Below are positions 12,180 to 28,397 of a stretch of DNA of 64,000 bases, one piece after another. This DNA comes from Takakia lepidozioides (taxonomy: Eukaryota; Streptophyta; Takakiopsida; Takakiales; Takakiaceae). The stretch lies in the NCBI GenBank assembly GCA_030704615.1, contig CM060734.1:34984042-35048041 (forward strand). The letters are read 5' to 3'. The notes below the pieces were generated by a model that worked only from the letters and a program-made list of their open reading frames with translations, did not search any database and was not told where the DNA came from. The position numbers and the translations under genes were made by a program. Within the stretch, counting starts at the first letter, position 1; each line of letters begins with the position of its first letter.

Positions 12180-12774
12180 GTAGGGGAAGCGTGTGCTGCA
12201 CAAGCACGCGGTGAAAGACCGCCCGCTTTGACCGCGCTCTTTCGCCGGCAGCTTCCCGCGGCCCTATTGTGGCGCTCGCCTGCAGCGCTCTCCGGGTCTT
12301 CGGCCCCCCCTTTGACCCGCGCCGGGCTAGCCTGGCGCAACCGCGCGGGGGCCTGCGGGCGGCCGCCGCCGCGGGCGCACGTTGACGGCGGGGTGGTTGT
12401 GGTGCGCTGTGCGGCTGGGGCCGTCTCTCTCGCTGCCTCGCACACACCGTCTTCTCTCTCGAGTCTTTGCGCGAGCTGCTTAGGGCTTGCGAGTTCGAGC
12501 GATCGCAGCTCCTCCATGCCAGGCGCGTGAAGGCGTCGCGACAGGGTGTGGTTGTTCGGTGTGCCGGGGTAGAGACTAGAGACTAGAGACGTGCGGTAGT
12601 AGTGTGTTGATTGCGGTGTGGAGGAGGTTCCAACTTGCGTGTGGAGTGACGTTGTGGGGGAGGGGGTAGGGAGGGCGAGCGTCCTTGCCGCTGGACTCCG
12701 CTTGTTGGTGCATGTAATCGACGATTGAAGCGGAGAAGCTGCATAGCTCAAGTCGACGGAGAGTGAACTCGGGG
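12180..12774 (+). promoter_or_regulatory. GC-rich, CpG-dense leader of the F-box gene
   Basis: Base composition jumps here: 12200-12460 is very rich in C and G, with many CG dinucleotides, unlike the rest of the window. It lies directly upstream of the F-box/kelch start codon at 12775 and probably holds the promoter and the 5' untranslated leader. No clear TATA box was seen. Open frames on both strands here are by-products of the high GC content. Confidence 0.5.
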
Positions 12775-14188
12775 ATGACTAGTGTGGATAGTAGTTTGCC
12801 CTGCCCCCCTCAGAATGGGAGAGCGCGGAGCCGGAGTAGCTATCGGAGTAATAAGGCGGATGGGATGACTGCTTCTTCTTCAAATAAGACGTTGGGGCGC
12901 TACGACATGTGTCAGGAGGTTAGGAAGAGGTCGCGCTCTCAGACTGTGAACCGGATTCGTATATTGAAAGAGCCTTCTTTGGCGACTAGTGTTGTGTCTG
13001 AGCATGGGGAGCTTGGCAACGGAATTGCCATTCCGGAGGACGTTGGGAATCTGCAGAACGTGACATCCCGTCAGAGAGAGGACCGGTCGAATGACAACTC
13101 GCTGATTCCGGGGTTGACAGACCATGTGGCGCTGGAGTGCATCGCGCGGGTGCCTCGGTCGTATTACTTGCCGTTGAAGGGTGTTTGTAAGAAATGGCAG
13201 AATGCGCTCTCGGGTGTCGATGACGAAGGCCGCAATGATGTCCTTGAGACTCGAAAGCGGGTGGAGATCAAGGAGGAGTGGGTTGACATGCTGCTGGCCT
13301 GTCCCACAATGCTCAGCCTCCCATAGGTACGCAGAAGTGGCGGGCGTTTGATCCCGTTAGTACGCGGTGGCGATGTCTGCCGGACTGCCCCGTGGATATA
13401 ACCTTTGAGGTGTCGCGACAAGATTCGGCAGTTGCAGGGACGCAGCTTCTGGTTTGCGGACAGTGCTCGAGAGTCATGTATGGAGGTATGATCTCGAGAC
13501 CAACGAATGGTCTTCAGCGCCAAGGATGATTCAGGATCGCTGTCTTTTTGGGTCAGCAAATGCAGGGAAATATGCCTACTTTGCTGGGGGTTCTCACCAG
13601 CAGACGACTCTCAAGGCAGCCGCGCTACATCCATCGCTGCTTCAAGCTTGGGAGCCTCTCCCCGACCTCAACATAGCGCGGAAGTGGTGTTCCGGTTGCA
13701 TTTTAGACGGTAAATTTCATGTGATCGGAGGGCAGGACCAGGATAGGCATGTCCTCAGTTCTGCCGAGTATTACGATGAGGTGGAGACCAAGTGGGTTGT
13801 GTTGGACTCTATTTGGCCAGTCAGCCCCAATCAGCGCGGAGTCTCGCCTGCTCCCCCTCTGGTTGCTGTCGTGGACAATGAGTTGTACGCCGTAGATGCT
13901 TTCACTATGGAGCTGAAGTGGTACATTAAGAGTACCAACAGTTGGAGAGCGCTAGGACGGCTGCCGCACAGAAGTGTGGACTCAAGCGGCTGGGGGATGG
14001 GTTTCAAAGCAGTTGGTAAGGAGATTTTTGTCATTGGGGGGTCCAGTGAGAATGGGAATGGGATCTTCTGTGACGAAATCCATGCCTACAATCCGGATGC
14101 CGATGGAGGAGCTCCGATGTGGCGTCATGTATGTCAGCTCTTTTTCTCGAGTGGTTTTATTTACAATTGTACTGTGATGACAGTGTGA
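12775..14188 (+). pseudogene. F-box/kelch-repeat protein (SKIP11-like), two frameshifts
   Basis: This family forms substrate receptors of SCF ubiquitin ligases. From ATG 12775 there is a basic, Ser-rich N-terminus (KKR-type stretch RKRSRSQTVNR near residue 50). The F-box follows at about residues 110-150 (LIPGLTDHVALECIARVP, then CKKW). Kelch motifs follow: KWRAFDPVSTRWRCLPDCP, WRYDLETNEWSSAP, CLFGSANAGKYAYFAGG, WCSGCILDGKFHVIGGQD, PPLVAVVDNELYAVD, and WGMGFKAVGKEIFVIGG. The end, FSSGFIYNCTVMTV, is the family's usual C-terminus. The reading frame breaks twice, near 13305-13325 and near 13440-13460, each by the equivalent of one lost base. A TAG follows the first break. No other stops occur and conserved residues are kept, so this is a very young pseudogene, or two base-calling indels in a live gene. 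No intron is needed. Confidence 0.85.
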
Positions 14189-17100
14189 TGTATCAGTCTC
14201 TCTTCAGAGCTTCTTTTGATGGCCAGAACCAGGTTGCGATCTGGAAATAGACGAGGGGGAGCAATTTCAGAGAGGTTGTGAGCCTGAATGGAGGGAGGAG
14301 CATGAGGTGTCTAAGCGTGAAAGTCGTGAGGGATAGCAAGGGTTATCAACGAAGGGCATATTCATATGGCTCAGTTGTTCAACAAGTTGTTTATGCTTCA
14401 AGGCATGTTGTTGCTGGAAGAAGGTTGCCACTCTGCCCAATCTCAAGTCAGCTCAACAGGACAATTGGACTTGATCTGCCTTGCCAGTTTCTTGGGGAAT
14501 CTGGTGCAGGTCTTGTCTTGGTCCACAGAGGAATTTGAGGGGAATAAGTGTGAGTTGGGAGGATCGGTGGATTATTTGTTAGGATCAAAGAAGAGTACAG
14601 GCTGGTGGGATTCAATTTGTATAGAGGAAGACAAAGATCCAATTCATTTAGATTGTAAGGACCTATGTATTACTGAAGTTTGTGTCTGTCTATGTCAGGC
14701 CCTGTTCATATGTGGGGCCATAACATCTTTTTGTTGTTTACAACTCTTTGTGTTGTAATGGCGGTATCGTTAGCTCGGGTTACGGTCCAACTGTAGATCA
14801 GATGACACTGGCAAGTAAGCAAGAATAGCAATGAACTTCTTGGTTTCTGGCCTTCTAAGAGCAAAAGCGAGTCTGTTACATGGGGGGTGACAAAGTTAGG
14901 TCTCAGCAACCACGCCCTTGTTCTGTATTTCATGTAGTGCTAAGGAAGCCACCAGAACTGGGGTCATTCATCCATGGCTGTCAGTAGCTGTCATGAGAGC
15001 TTACCTCTGGGGAGCAGAGAGACATGGGGTTGGTTGGATACCTCCTATGTCTTTGTCTGCTTCAGGTATCCTCATGAATTTGTTTCATAAATGTAGGGAA
15101 GCGTTTAACTTTACACACTTTATGTGTTTCTCAACTTTTGATGGCATCTGATGGGACTGGCACTGTCCTGTGTCTTCTTTGTAACAGATAACCTATGTTT
15201 TGTTTCATAGATTTGTAAATGAAGCTGTACAGAATTATCTCTTGCTTGCTGGCTTATACCACCACCTCTACTGGGTTGTTTCCGGATGGACTGCACTATA
15301 TGCTCAATACTTTGGGAATGTGACTTCAAGCTCTTAGGATACTTTGAGGCATGTTTTTGTGTAATGATATGTCCATGAATTTGATCGTAGTATTATATGT
15401 TATCTACACCGACTGTTGGGAGCTGATGAAGTCAGTGGGGAGTAGTGGTAGCTTGTCACTGCCACCAATGATGAAGTCGATGGCCTGAGAGACTCTTTGA
15501 TTGATAGCACGATGTAGTGACTATGTTGCACTAGTTTAGGTTTTAAGTTGGACAGTACATCTGTCTGGTGGTGTACTGTCTGTAATGAGTTGTTATAATG
15601 TACTTACGTTGTTTATGTTTCCTGTCTCATACCTAGGGTTTCCTCTCTCATACCTGTGAACTGCCGTTCTGAAAGTTTACTTGGGGAGATGATCATGGTC
15701 CATGCAAGGCATGGTGGGCTCCCTTTGGCCCTTTCTATTGTGGTGCAGGAATGATGGAGGGAGGGTTGGCATTGACAGCCAGATTCCCTGCCAGATTGTA
15801 AAAAGGCTAATGAAATTACTTCAAGTAGATGGATCAAAGGCTTCAGGCTGGCAAGTGTGGGTGTGTTCTTCCTGAAGACATCAAGGTAAGATGGGTTGCA
15901 GCGAGGCCGAGGTGTAACAAGATGTATCTCTTTCTCAAGTCATTTCCTGCTCATTGCTGGACTTCATTTGTACTTTTTGGCAAAGGAAGAGTAAATGGAG
16001 GGGGGTGGGGAGAGTGTACTGCTGCGCAGCAGGAAATGGCAGGCACTGACGAGTGTTATCTTGTAACGACCCCACGGTTGTGCTTTCTGTTGCTTAATCT
16101 GTTTGTAGCTGGTTTTGCTTGTTTTTGAGTTCGCATTCACCTATGAGCACTGGAGGATTATACACACTTGAGGTGCAGTTGTCCAAGTCCTTTACTGAGC
16201 ATCAACTCGTCTCAATGGGTGGACCACACCTGAGGAGGTAGAAGTGCTGGTAAGTGAAGAACTCAAGACAAGGGTTGAAGGGATGAAATGTTGGAAGGAA
16301 CAAGGGACCCCACTGTCTTGTGAAGCCTCTCGATCTACTGGTTCAAGTTGAATTCTACCTTCTGATGATCTCCATGCCTTCCAGCTTTGACTCTCTATCA
16401 GCTCGAGTCAGGTGATATGTACTAGACCTGTTTCACTTGTTTTTAGGTGTAGTCAAGGGTTTATTGGAGGAGGTGTGGTACTCAATCTAGCTACCATTCC
16501 AGCTAAACATACAGCTAAAGAGAGGCATGTGTTGAGGAATGCACTAGTCTCAATTGTGGTTTATTGCAGGCGTAAGGGGCATCCTACTGAAGAGTGCTAA
16601 TTGGACTCCATTGCCGTATTATCACAAGCACTTCAAAGTAACCCTAAATGCTTGCTTATGCTGGACACTTTGGTTCAGTGCTTGGATTGTGATGAACTCT
16701 GCTTTCTGTAGTACTCAGTCACACTGCAAGGCTACTGAATGAGTGTTGGAGCATTGGTCATCATGGCTCCTACCATACTGTCTGCTTTACACACGTACTG
16801 TGCATGTATCTCCTGGTAGAGAGACACCCCTTGAAGAATTGCAGTAAACAAGCAAGCAAAGGCGGCGCTAGAAGGGAGTGCTTTTGCTAGTTCTATATGA
16901 TGTGCATTAATGTGTTGTTGCCAGTATTCAGCTGCACAGATGGAAACTAGAACTCTCTGTTCACTTGCCCAGGAGATAAGTAAGAAAGATCTGTGACTTC
17001 TCAACAACTGAAGAATGAAGGCAGCTGGGCCATTGCTCCCTGCACCCATGAGGGCTACCTCCTCTACCTGGAGACTTGAACATCAAGGCACCAGCTTGGG

Positions 17101-20100
17101 AAGTTCCTTCCATTTTCAGGTGTGGTTGCACCATTCAATACATGTCTTTGTGGATTTGAACCCAGTTTTTGATCAAGAATAAGCCGCAATCAAACCTAAT
17201 TTGTGGTGTCTGGGATATGTGCCAGAGATGGATCCAGTTAATGGTGCATGTGCTTACTGTGATTGTGGTCTGGTTGAGTTAGGGAAGCAGCATCACTCAT
17301 GCCCTCCTGAGGGCTCCCGGTGAGTGATAATCAGACCTACCTGGTCTTCTTGCTGCTTACTTGTAGCTAATCTACCAACCAGCCCCCCCATTCCTATCTC
17401 TCACTGTCTATTACGTTGGCCCTTTAACTGACCATGCAATGAGAGCTTTCGGCAGCATGTTTGTTCCAGATTCAGGTCATGTGTTTTCTATCTTCATGTC
17501 CACTACAGCTATGATGTCAACACTACTTCCCTGTAGCCAAAGTGTGATTGACTGTGTGAGGGGTGGGCGACTTTCTCCTACCCACACCAGGAGGGTTGAC
17601 AACTCACTCCAGGGCTGGTCCAGTGTTCAAAAGTTGGTAATTACAGATCTGTCTGGTGATTTGGAAGATTTTTTGTCGCGGGTCTGACTTGTGTTATGAA
17701 TGTTTCACCAAATTGATGTAGCAGTAAAGAGCTTTTCTTACAAAACTCTGGAATGCCTGTATCAACCGCAATTTAACTCTGCTATACTGAGTGCCTCAAT
17801 AGAAGTTACACGTCGGCTCTTTCCTCTTTGCTCTTCAATGTGGGGTTTTTGGCGAAGGGCTGAGAGGCTGGTGTGTACAACAAATTATCTTAAGGCTTAT
17901 GGTACAAAATGTAGCATTCTCATGGAGTTTCGCTGCTTTTTCTGTAGGGAATCAAGCCGGGGTTTCAGGTGTATGAATGTCATGAGCCTCAACTACTCAA
18001 GCCCCAAATCAAATGTCATCCATGCTTTGTCCATTGGAGACGTCCAAGAGGGGGGAACATCCAAATTTTTATCACTTCATAGTTTGGGAAGCATCAGACA
18101 TATGGTGCTTGTGGCAGCATGTGCTTGTGTGGGTGATGACTCGCCCACATCTCAAGGATGGAGGACCCAAGTAATTTGATATTACTCTATCATCCCTGGC
18201 AGGTTGGGAGTATTGCTTGAGCTTTGATGTCAAAGTTCATTATGACCAGGCAGTGAATCCTCCTACACAAGGGCTTTTATGAACAGGTTCAATGCTTCAT
18301 TTGGTAGGTAGTCTGAGCAAAATGATGTGACTCACAATGGCTCCCAAATTCAACATTGGTGGCGATGCCATCCTCCAACTGCCCCTGAAAGTAAGGTCTA
18401 CCGAGGTCTTTCTACTGGTGCTACATCCGTCACCCATATCCAGCCTCAACCTGGCCGGGACCTGCATCCACATTTATCGGGCTGCTGGAAACCACCAAAC
18501 GAAGTCGTTACTTGGAAACCATGTGTTTTGTAATCAAAGTTTTGCTTCACCAACATCTAGCAGCAGAAGTGGCCTGATGGCGTCTATCTAAAGTGGTACG
18601 GAAGACACTATTTGTTGTGTTATGATCAAGGTCCATTGACCATGGAGGGGTTGAAAACAACCCATGTCATGTGACAGATTGAGGTACGCTGATACACTCT
18701 GAGTGCTAATGAGAAGAGGTCGACAAGGACATTAAGTCATCTCAACTTTCTAGGTTTTCCACCTGCATAGTTTACAGAAAACAGAATGAACACATTAGAG
18801 GATCAACCTGGGGATGTTTATTTTTGCAAACAATGGAGAGGGATTTGCTGGATGGAGTGCTGTGGCAGCATTCTACAATTTCATCAAGGGTTCCTTCCAC
18901 CAAGTGGTGTGCGCAGAGTGGGCGCATTGTAATCATCTGAGGGTCTATGGTCCTCCCTCCCCAGCAGGCCTCCACCAGTTACCAAGCATGTGCCTTCTCT
19001 ATTTAGTTCAGAAAGAATATTGTATGTGTTGATGTGTGAACTTCCGGAGGAAAAGTAAAAAAAATAAGTAAAGCTAGAACTGAGTGACAACATCCTTACA
19101 TGTTGGTAAGATTCATGTACCCCATCTGCATTGTAACATGCTCAAGTTGTTGGGAACTCTGTCATCATTCTTGTGGTGTCAATATTATATGACCATCTTA
19201 TGAAATCTGTTACAAAAGTTGAAATTAGTGCATACCAGGGAACAGAGAGTAAGGATGGTCTCATAAACAAATGTAGCTGTGTGACTAACTGAAAACTTGA
19301 AGGTTGCCAGGTGCCTGGCCACAGTCTGGCAGAAGTTTGACAGTCTAGAACGCTATGAAGCATGTCGCTCCCATAACTGTACAGACCATGTATGCTGCTG
19401 AAGCTGCCTAACTCTCTTTGAGGTCTTCCTCTTACACTTTACTTATCTATCATGTCCTCTGGGCCTCCTGGGCGTGTCCTAAATTTCTTGACATCTACTT
19501 GGAAGCTATGACACAATCGGGTTTATGGCCAGGGGTGGGACTGTGGTGAGTTGTAGTCAGAGGGAAAGCCTCAAAGTTGAAGCCAGAGAGCTAATTATGA
19601 GGTTCTCGATGTTGCCTTTCTGTGGACTTAAATCAAATCCAAGTGATAAGATGTTTGATATGTGTCCTTTGACTGGAAGTGTGAACCTGAATTATAATAT
19701 AACTATGATTGTCTTGTAGGAATTACACAACGGCTATGTTTAGATCTCTGAAAATCCGGTGTAAATATATGTGGCCAACTATGAAGATGTACTCTTTCCA
19801 GTGTTGAATTGTAAGATTTCTGCCTGGTGTAATGCTTCTGGATGATTAAGTGATAGTTTGTGCAATGCAATGGTGGTTTGATGGACTGTTTGGTGCAGGT
19901 ACCCTGGACACGATTTGGGCCTCGGGGGCATCTGAGGACATAGCACCTGAGGCACGGGTGATAGGGGGTTGTGGAGATGCAGTGAACCTCTTGAATAGGC
20001 CCTATTAAGAGGCCCAGTTGTCGGTGCCACATTGCGGCATCTTTACTCTGCACCCTTCTACGTACATACAACACTCTTGAGTGACTGGTGGGGCTCGCAC

Positions 20101-22320
20101 GTGACTGCAACTTGCAAGTGGTGGTCTTGACGTTTTCTGTTGTTTAGGATTCATATCTGTCAGTCCAGTCCCCATTCCCTCATGTGTAGTGAGAGAGATT
20201 ACACATAACACGGTGGAATCATAGTGCCTCTAAGACTTGCAGGCAAGCAATACAAGACTGCTCGGTCGGCTGCCGGAGTTTCTCCAACTGACATCCATCT
20301 CATAGAACTGCAGAAGTATACTCCCAAAGCTGAACCCCAAGGCCAAGGTAGCATGTTGCACATAACCTGACGGTAGAAGCTGACTGCAGTACAACAACGA
20401 AAGGGGATGACCCCACGTCTGCACAACCCTTGGCCATTCCATCATTGACACAAATCTCTTTTATAACTGCTGTTCATGTGTGGCTAGGGTGGAGAGCCCA
20501 ATTACCTCATATTTAATGAGAAAATGGTTAATTAAAAGATTAATTACACCAAAAAAAAACCTTCTCTTTGGTTGACAAGTGTATTTTGAGAGCTGGGTGT
20601 ATCACTTCTTTTCGAGTTTGATTTAATTTTTGGTTTTAAAACAAGCTAGCTCTAAGATGAAACAATGTCATCTTAGAGATTTAGCGAGTGCGCAGCAATA
20701 GGTACAGAGACCCAATGGGGCTGAGACCGAAAGAACGGAGCATCTTCATTGGGGTCATTTGTGTTGTTTTGTCTTGCACATGCACACTTTTCTAAAGGCA
20801 GGGAAAAAAATTCAATTTGTTTGTTTTTGACAAGCATGAACTATAGGGTTGTATTTTTTCCCCTTCAGTAAAACTTGGGTTTTCGAAAAACCAAAAAGAA
20901 AAAACTATAATATATGAAAGTCTAATATTCTGAGCAGAATGTGATGCTACCAGCACAGAAATCTACACACAATAATTGGGCTCTCTGCTCGCTACCCTAA
21001 GATGGCATGAACATGTGGCAAGGTTGCTGCAGAAGTTCCATGATGCAGAGGAGGCCAAAAGCCCAGCAGAGATGTGCTGTACTTACAAAAGCAGGCATCA
21101 CTCACTTGTTGCAGTGCAGTGCAGTGAAGTGAAGGTAGCCCACCACCCTCCCTCCTGTCCTTGTTCTGCAACATTGTACTCCTCTCTTGTGCCTTGGACC
21201 CACTCACTAGCCTGGTTCCCCATTTGTCCAGAGTCCCTACTTGTGGGAAGGCCCATAGATTTAGTTTGGGCCCATGTCCTGTGGGCGCCCAAAAGCATTG
21301 CGGGAGGAGAGTGATAATGGAGGATGATTAGGGCAAGCCATGTTCGTCTCCACATTGTACACATGTGAAACTCGTGTCCAATCATTAGTGTTCTCATCTG
21401 GGACCCAGTGATCAAATGCGGAGCTATGAAGTGAGTCAGGTGTTGGAAGCCCATGGTTCTTAGTACACAAGTGGGTTGACAAGTGACAGTCCGGTGTCAG
21501 TTTTGCCAGTGTTTGCTATTTGAATGCTTAGGCAACCACTGTGTGTGAAGCTCAGGTCACTTGATATACCTATTGCACAACTCTTGTACCAAATTCAAAC
21601 TTCCAAATATCTCCTCTCAATTTTGACTCCTCTAAATTCTAATCTTCTGTTGGTGAACTTCAAGCATCATGGTCTTCTTATGCAGTTTTCCTTGCGAAAT
21701 AGAGGTTGTGCGCGTATCAAACATACAAATTTTGATGAGGTGGTGGAAGACTTAGATAACTTGTCAATATAGCACAACTTGTCTAAGCTTACGAATCATC
21801 ATCTAGCATAGTGAAGCTTTTGGCAAGGTTCTACTTTATGGGGCCTCTTACTGTTACATGAGTCTTACTCAGTTTGATCCCTATGTAGAATTGCTCTTTT
21901 AGAGATGGGCCAAGGAGTTAAGAAGAAACAATAGGTATTTTTTCCTACATTGACAATTTAGGGCCTCTCTCCTCCTCCATTTGTCGGAGATGAGTCATGT
22001 TACCAGTCTTCCCCCTCATATGGATCTAATAAGTTATCCCGCTTTGAACCCTCGTTCTCCTTAACCCCCTACTTCTTCCATTCTTGTGTAGGTTTAGAAT
22101 TTAGAGGTAGATCCCCCTTGCTCTCAACGCAACTTCGTTTTGGACATGAAGCCTCTGCTGACTTTGGTGATAGGATCATGCAAAAAGAAATGACTAACTT
22201 TGTTTCGTCATTAGCTTACTGGTGTCATTCCTGATCGGATGCTCCTCCTACAAATTTTGCATCATACGTTAGCATGTGGTAGGACAGTCGCTTGACCTGC
22301 TCTCCGGTGGTTAGATACCC
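14189..22320. other. 8 kb without recognisable genes
   Basis: The first few hundred bases probably contain the 3' end of the F-box transcript. Beyond that the frames are short, overlapping and unidentified on both strands (for example 15829-16128, 17439-18179, 18327-18591, 19703-20211, 20976-21314 and 21524-21772). I found no LTR, transposase or tRNA. The sequence from about 21500 to 22260 has a coding-like feel broken by many stops, and could be a very old gene relic. Confidence 0.4.
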
Positions 22321-22760
22321 TTTTTTTTTTTTTTTTTTTTTAAAACCAAGGGCATGAAGCCATTTAGTTTATTAGAGAGAAAAAATAAACCCATTAATAC
22401 CATAAGGTATTAAAACACTTCCGGAGGATGAGGGCCGAGAGCCTAGAACTAACTAGAAAACCAAATAAGCCCAAGAGGGCAGGGAAGGGGTGGATGGGCG
22501 ACCATTATCGACCAACCCCTTACCTTGCAATGATGTCCGAAGATGAATGCAAGAATGATCGTATGCATGCAGTGTAACGGCTAGCCTACCCCTAGTCCTC
22601 AGCTTGGGAGTAGTCGTGAGAGTGGAGCAGCACACTTCAACGAGGCTGAATTTACTTGTCGAACCTGAGCTTCACCGGAGCTCCTTCCCTTTATGATATT
22701 CAACATGTGGTTTGAACCCGCAACCACTAGTGAGGTGGCTTATGCCCTTAGCTTAGGGAC
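22321..22760 (-). mobile_element. SINE-like retroposon with poly(A) tail
   Basis: On the minus strand the element begins near 22760 with a tRNA-like promoter: a head around AGCTAAGGGCATAAGCCACC and a box B, GGTTGCGGGTTCAAACC, at 22711-22727. It runs about 400 bases and ends in a run of 22 A residues, seen as T at 22321-22342. Box B plus an A tail is the SINE hallmark. The body (CTTGGGCTTATTTGGTTTTC, then CCTCATCCTCCGG) differs from the other SINE family in this window. The body is longish for a SINE, so a LINE-derived 3' half is possible. No clear target duplication was found. Confidence 0.5.
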
Positions 22761-24452
22761 TAAATGTTGGTTTTCGGCCATATTTGTTTTTTCCTGACTG
22801 CCCTGGAAATTTGAAAAGGACTTGGCTTATACCTACTTGTACAAATGAGCCTGATAACTTAGGGGCCTGATAAGTTGTGAGAGCTGTTTCCATATCTTTA
22901 AGAAAAAAGAAAAAAGAACACTTGGTTGTGGGATCTCACAATAGAATTATGTTGCACCGTGCAACTTTGGTGGGGTTCGCATTCACCTTTTCAAACCTTT
23001 CCAAGTATGATGGGGACCAGTGTTTGTTTGCCTGCCGAATAATCGCTAGATTTCAACCTGAGATATGTGTCAGCTACCTGTACAAAAGAATTATTTGATA
23101 GAGCCCACCCACCGAAAGGGGCCGTACCCGCAAGGGAAGAGGCTCTTATTTACGCTAGCTTCGGTTGGCATCATATATATACATACAAACGACGAAAGAT
23201 TCGCCAAAAAGTGCCAGCAGTTGAGTATCAGAAGCCTGATTTTACCATCATGGACCCGTTAAAACATGCCACCTAGTTTTTCTTGCCACATAGGCGCTGG
23301 ATACAATTCACATGTGGCCCCTCTGGCAATTTTGGAAAATGAAAAACAAACAGTGATGGGGAAGTATTTCAATGTATCAGCGCAGTTGGGCAGGAGACCC
23401 AGCTGTTAGAGAATGATAAGCAGCATCATCATGACATCTTTGTTTGCGATACCACATCGGTAGGTGTGTAAGTTGGCACATTCGAAACATGGGGGGCTAC
23501 GCATTCGGAGACCATGAGAATCTCATGGACCATGCTATCAAGGCCTCCAAGGGATACTCCCACTAAGACCCTCCAACTCAATTTCTGTAAGGCTTTCGTT
23601 ATGAAAGACCCAATTGACTGTACAAGAGTTACCTTGGTACATACTTGGAATGTCCTTTGAAATGAAAATCGAAAATGCTTGGATCTCCAATCCAAGGAGA
23701 CGAGGGCAGGGAGGCCACGAAGGTCATGTGGCATAGAAAACAAGTGATACGCAGCACCAGTCAGTTCACTTGCTGCAGTGCACTGCGGTGGGCCTGCACA
23801 CAATTCGTACCATTCCTGCCAAACTCAGTACAACAACACTCTGCATGGGGCCCACTTCTCAGCTTGCTGTTTTTTTCAGTGAACCACAGCTTTCCCGTGG
23901 GGGATCGATCCTCTCATGGTCATAGGCCTTAGACATGGTTATTTTTTCCATGTCCTCTTAGTAAATTTGGAAGGGCCTCGGACCTCGGATCCCTTTTTTG
24001 TGTTGTATTTGTATTTTAAAGTAAGTAAGTGTGATGACAGAGTGATTGTGTGTGCTAGCGACCGCCGTAGCTTTTGAGAGTGGTTCCACGTCACGGCAAG
24101 TCAGCCCCCGTGGATGGTCTGACGAGCGTTGAATCGCGCCAGACGAGGACCCCACGGCGGGCGCATGGACAGACATAACCGCCATATATTCGAGCTGCGC
24201 AAGGAGGTTTGTGCAACGGAGATTGCCTCGCTCCTCTCTGCTCCTGAGGCTGAGCTCTCTGCCGGAACCCACTTAGAAATTCTGAGAAGCAATTCATAGT
24301 CGCCCCTCAATCTCCTTTCATCTAAACCGGCATCTGTCTCTGTTTGGGAATAGCATTCCTGTGTAGCTTTTCTTTTCAAGTGGAACGCGGTGCGCGTATC
24401 GGATTGTTGAGGAAAGCCGGTGTTTTCAATCGGGTGGTACGTTGGGTGCAAG
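22761..24452. other. intergenic, DAHP synthase promoter side
   Basis: No gene recognised in 22761-24000. The last 350 bases before 24453 probably contain the promoter and leader of the DAHP synthase gene. The open minus-strand frames there (24091-24685) lie antisense to its first exon and show no domain. Confidence 0.5.
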
Positions 24453-27161
<2,709 letters not shown>

Positions 27162-28397
27162 TCATGCTGTTCGACTTTTCTATTGGAGGAATGTGGTTAT
27201 ACACCATCAGTATCAATCTGATGCACATGGACATGGACATGTTAAGTGTATGCTTGACTGCAGTGTCATGCCGAAGTCATTTGGACCACAGTTCATTTGC
27301 TTTGTAGGCTATTCAACATGCATTGAATATTTTAGAGAGGCGTATGGAACATTCATTGTAGTTGATTCAAAGATGTGTAAATTGACATCCAAGAATGCAA
27401 GGACTGTGAAAAAATGTCGAAATGTGGCTTTTTGTTCAATGGTAAACTTTTCTCCCTGTTTCAAACCCACCTCTCTCTCCCCATTAAATCTTATTCCTCC
27501 ACAACCAACTTGAATGGCAATGAGCACTTGAGACAAGCCAGCATTGGAGCAGCAATTGCTGCATGTGCCTGCAATGAAGTCCCTCCATGATGTATTTAAG
27601 GAAGGACATTGGGAGATGAAAGGCAGTATGCTGCATCACATTTCACTGGCAGTTGCTTGTGCTGCTGAGGATCACCACAGCTCCAGTAGTTTAGGACACA
27701 GAGGCTTCGGCCAATGTCGAGCGTGGGTGAGTTTTGCACGCCCAGATGGATTTCTGTCCTTTCCATCTCAATAATGGCATCATTGCTACCCTTGCAGCAT
27801 GCGCACTGCTATGGCTGTTTGCAACCTGTAGTACCCTCGAATCTGCAACCTTAGGCAGGTGTTTGGAACCATTAAAGGGTCTCTCCATTTTAAGCTCACC
27901 TTTCCATTGCTTGGGCATCGAATTCCTGAATATATTGTGATGAAACCCTGTAAGACTTTATTTACGACACACGTACAATGGGTGAACGTACATACGATGA
28001 GAAGTTCCCAAAAGAGGGACATGGACAATCCATACCTAGCTGTAGCATTGACTGCTGTACAAAGTAAAAAAGTGTTTGTACCTTGTAAACAGCACCATAG
28101 CTCCCTTGACCTAGCTTTGCATCTGGATGAAATTCTCTGGTAGCAGCCTTAAGTTCATGCTACGCAAAGATTGTAGGCTGCACTTCGAACTCTGTAAATT
28201 CGGTGGGAAGTGACACAACGAAAAATTTCCAAAGTAACTTCATGTCAACAAATTCTCTTCGATGCAATTGCAGTGATATACCCAGATCTATTATATGTTC
28301 TCAAAAGAACACTAGGGGTGGGGGAGATAAGGATGAGATTCGAGGATTAAATTGGTAGCAAAACATAGATTCTTAGTACACATTTCTTCCACTTGCA
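27162..28397. other. intergenic, plus internal leader of a Copia element near 28.3 kb
   Basis: The start is likely the 3' untranslated region of the DAHP synthase gene. The rest has no recognised gene. Read on the minus strand, 28397 downward follows a Copia primer-binding site and would be the 5' leader or gag start of an element, but no gag can be recognised before it fades near 28300. Confidence 0.45.

Noticed and set aside
12152-12751. 199-residue minus-strand gene
   Set aside because: Ala/Arg/Pro-rich translation of a CG-dense leader; both strands are open there simply because stop codons are AT-rich.
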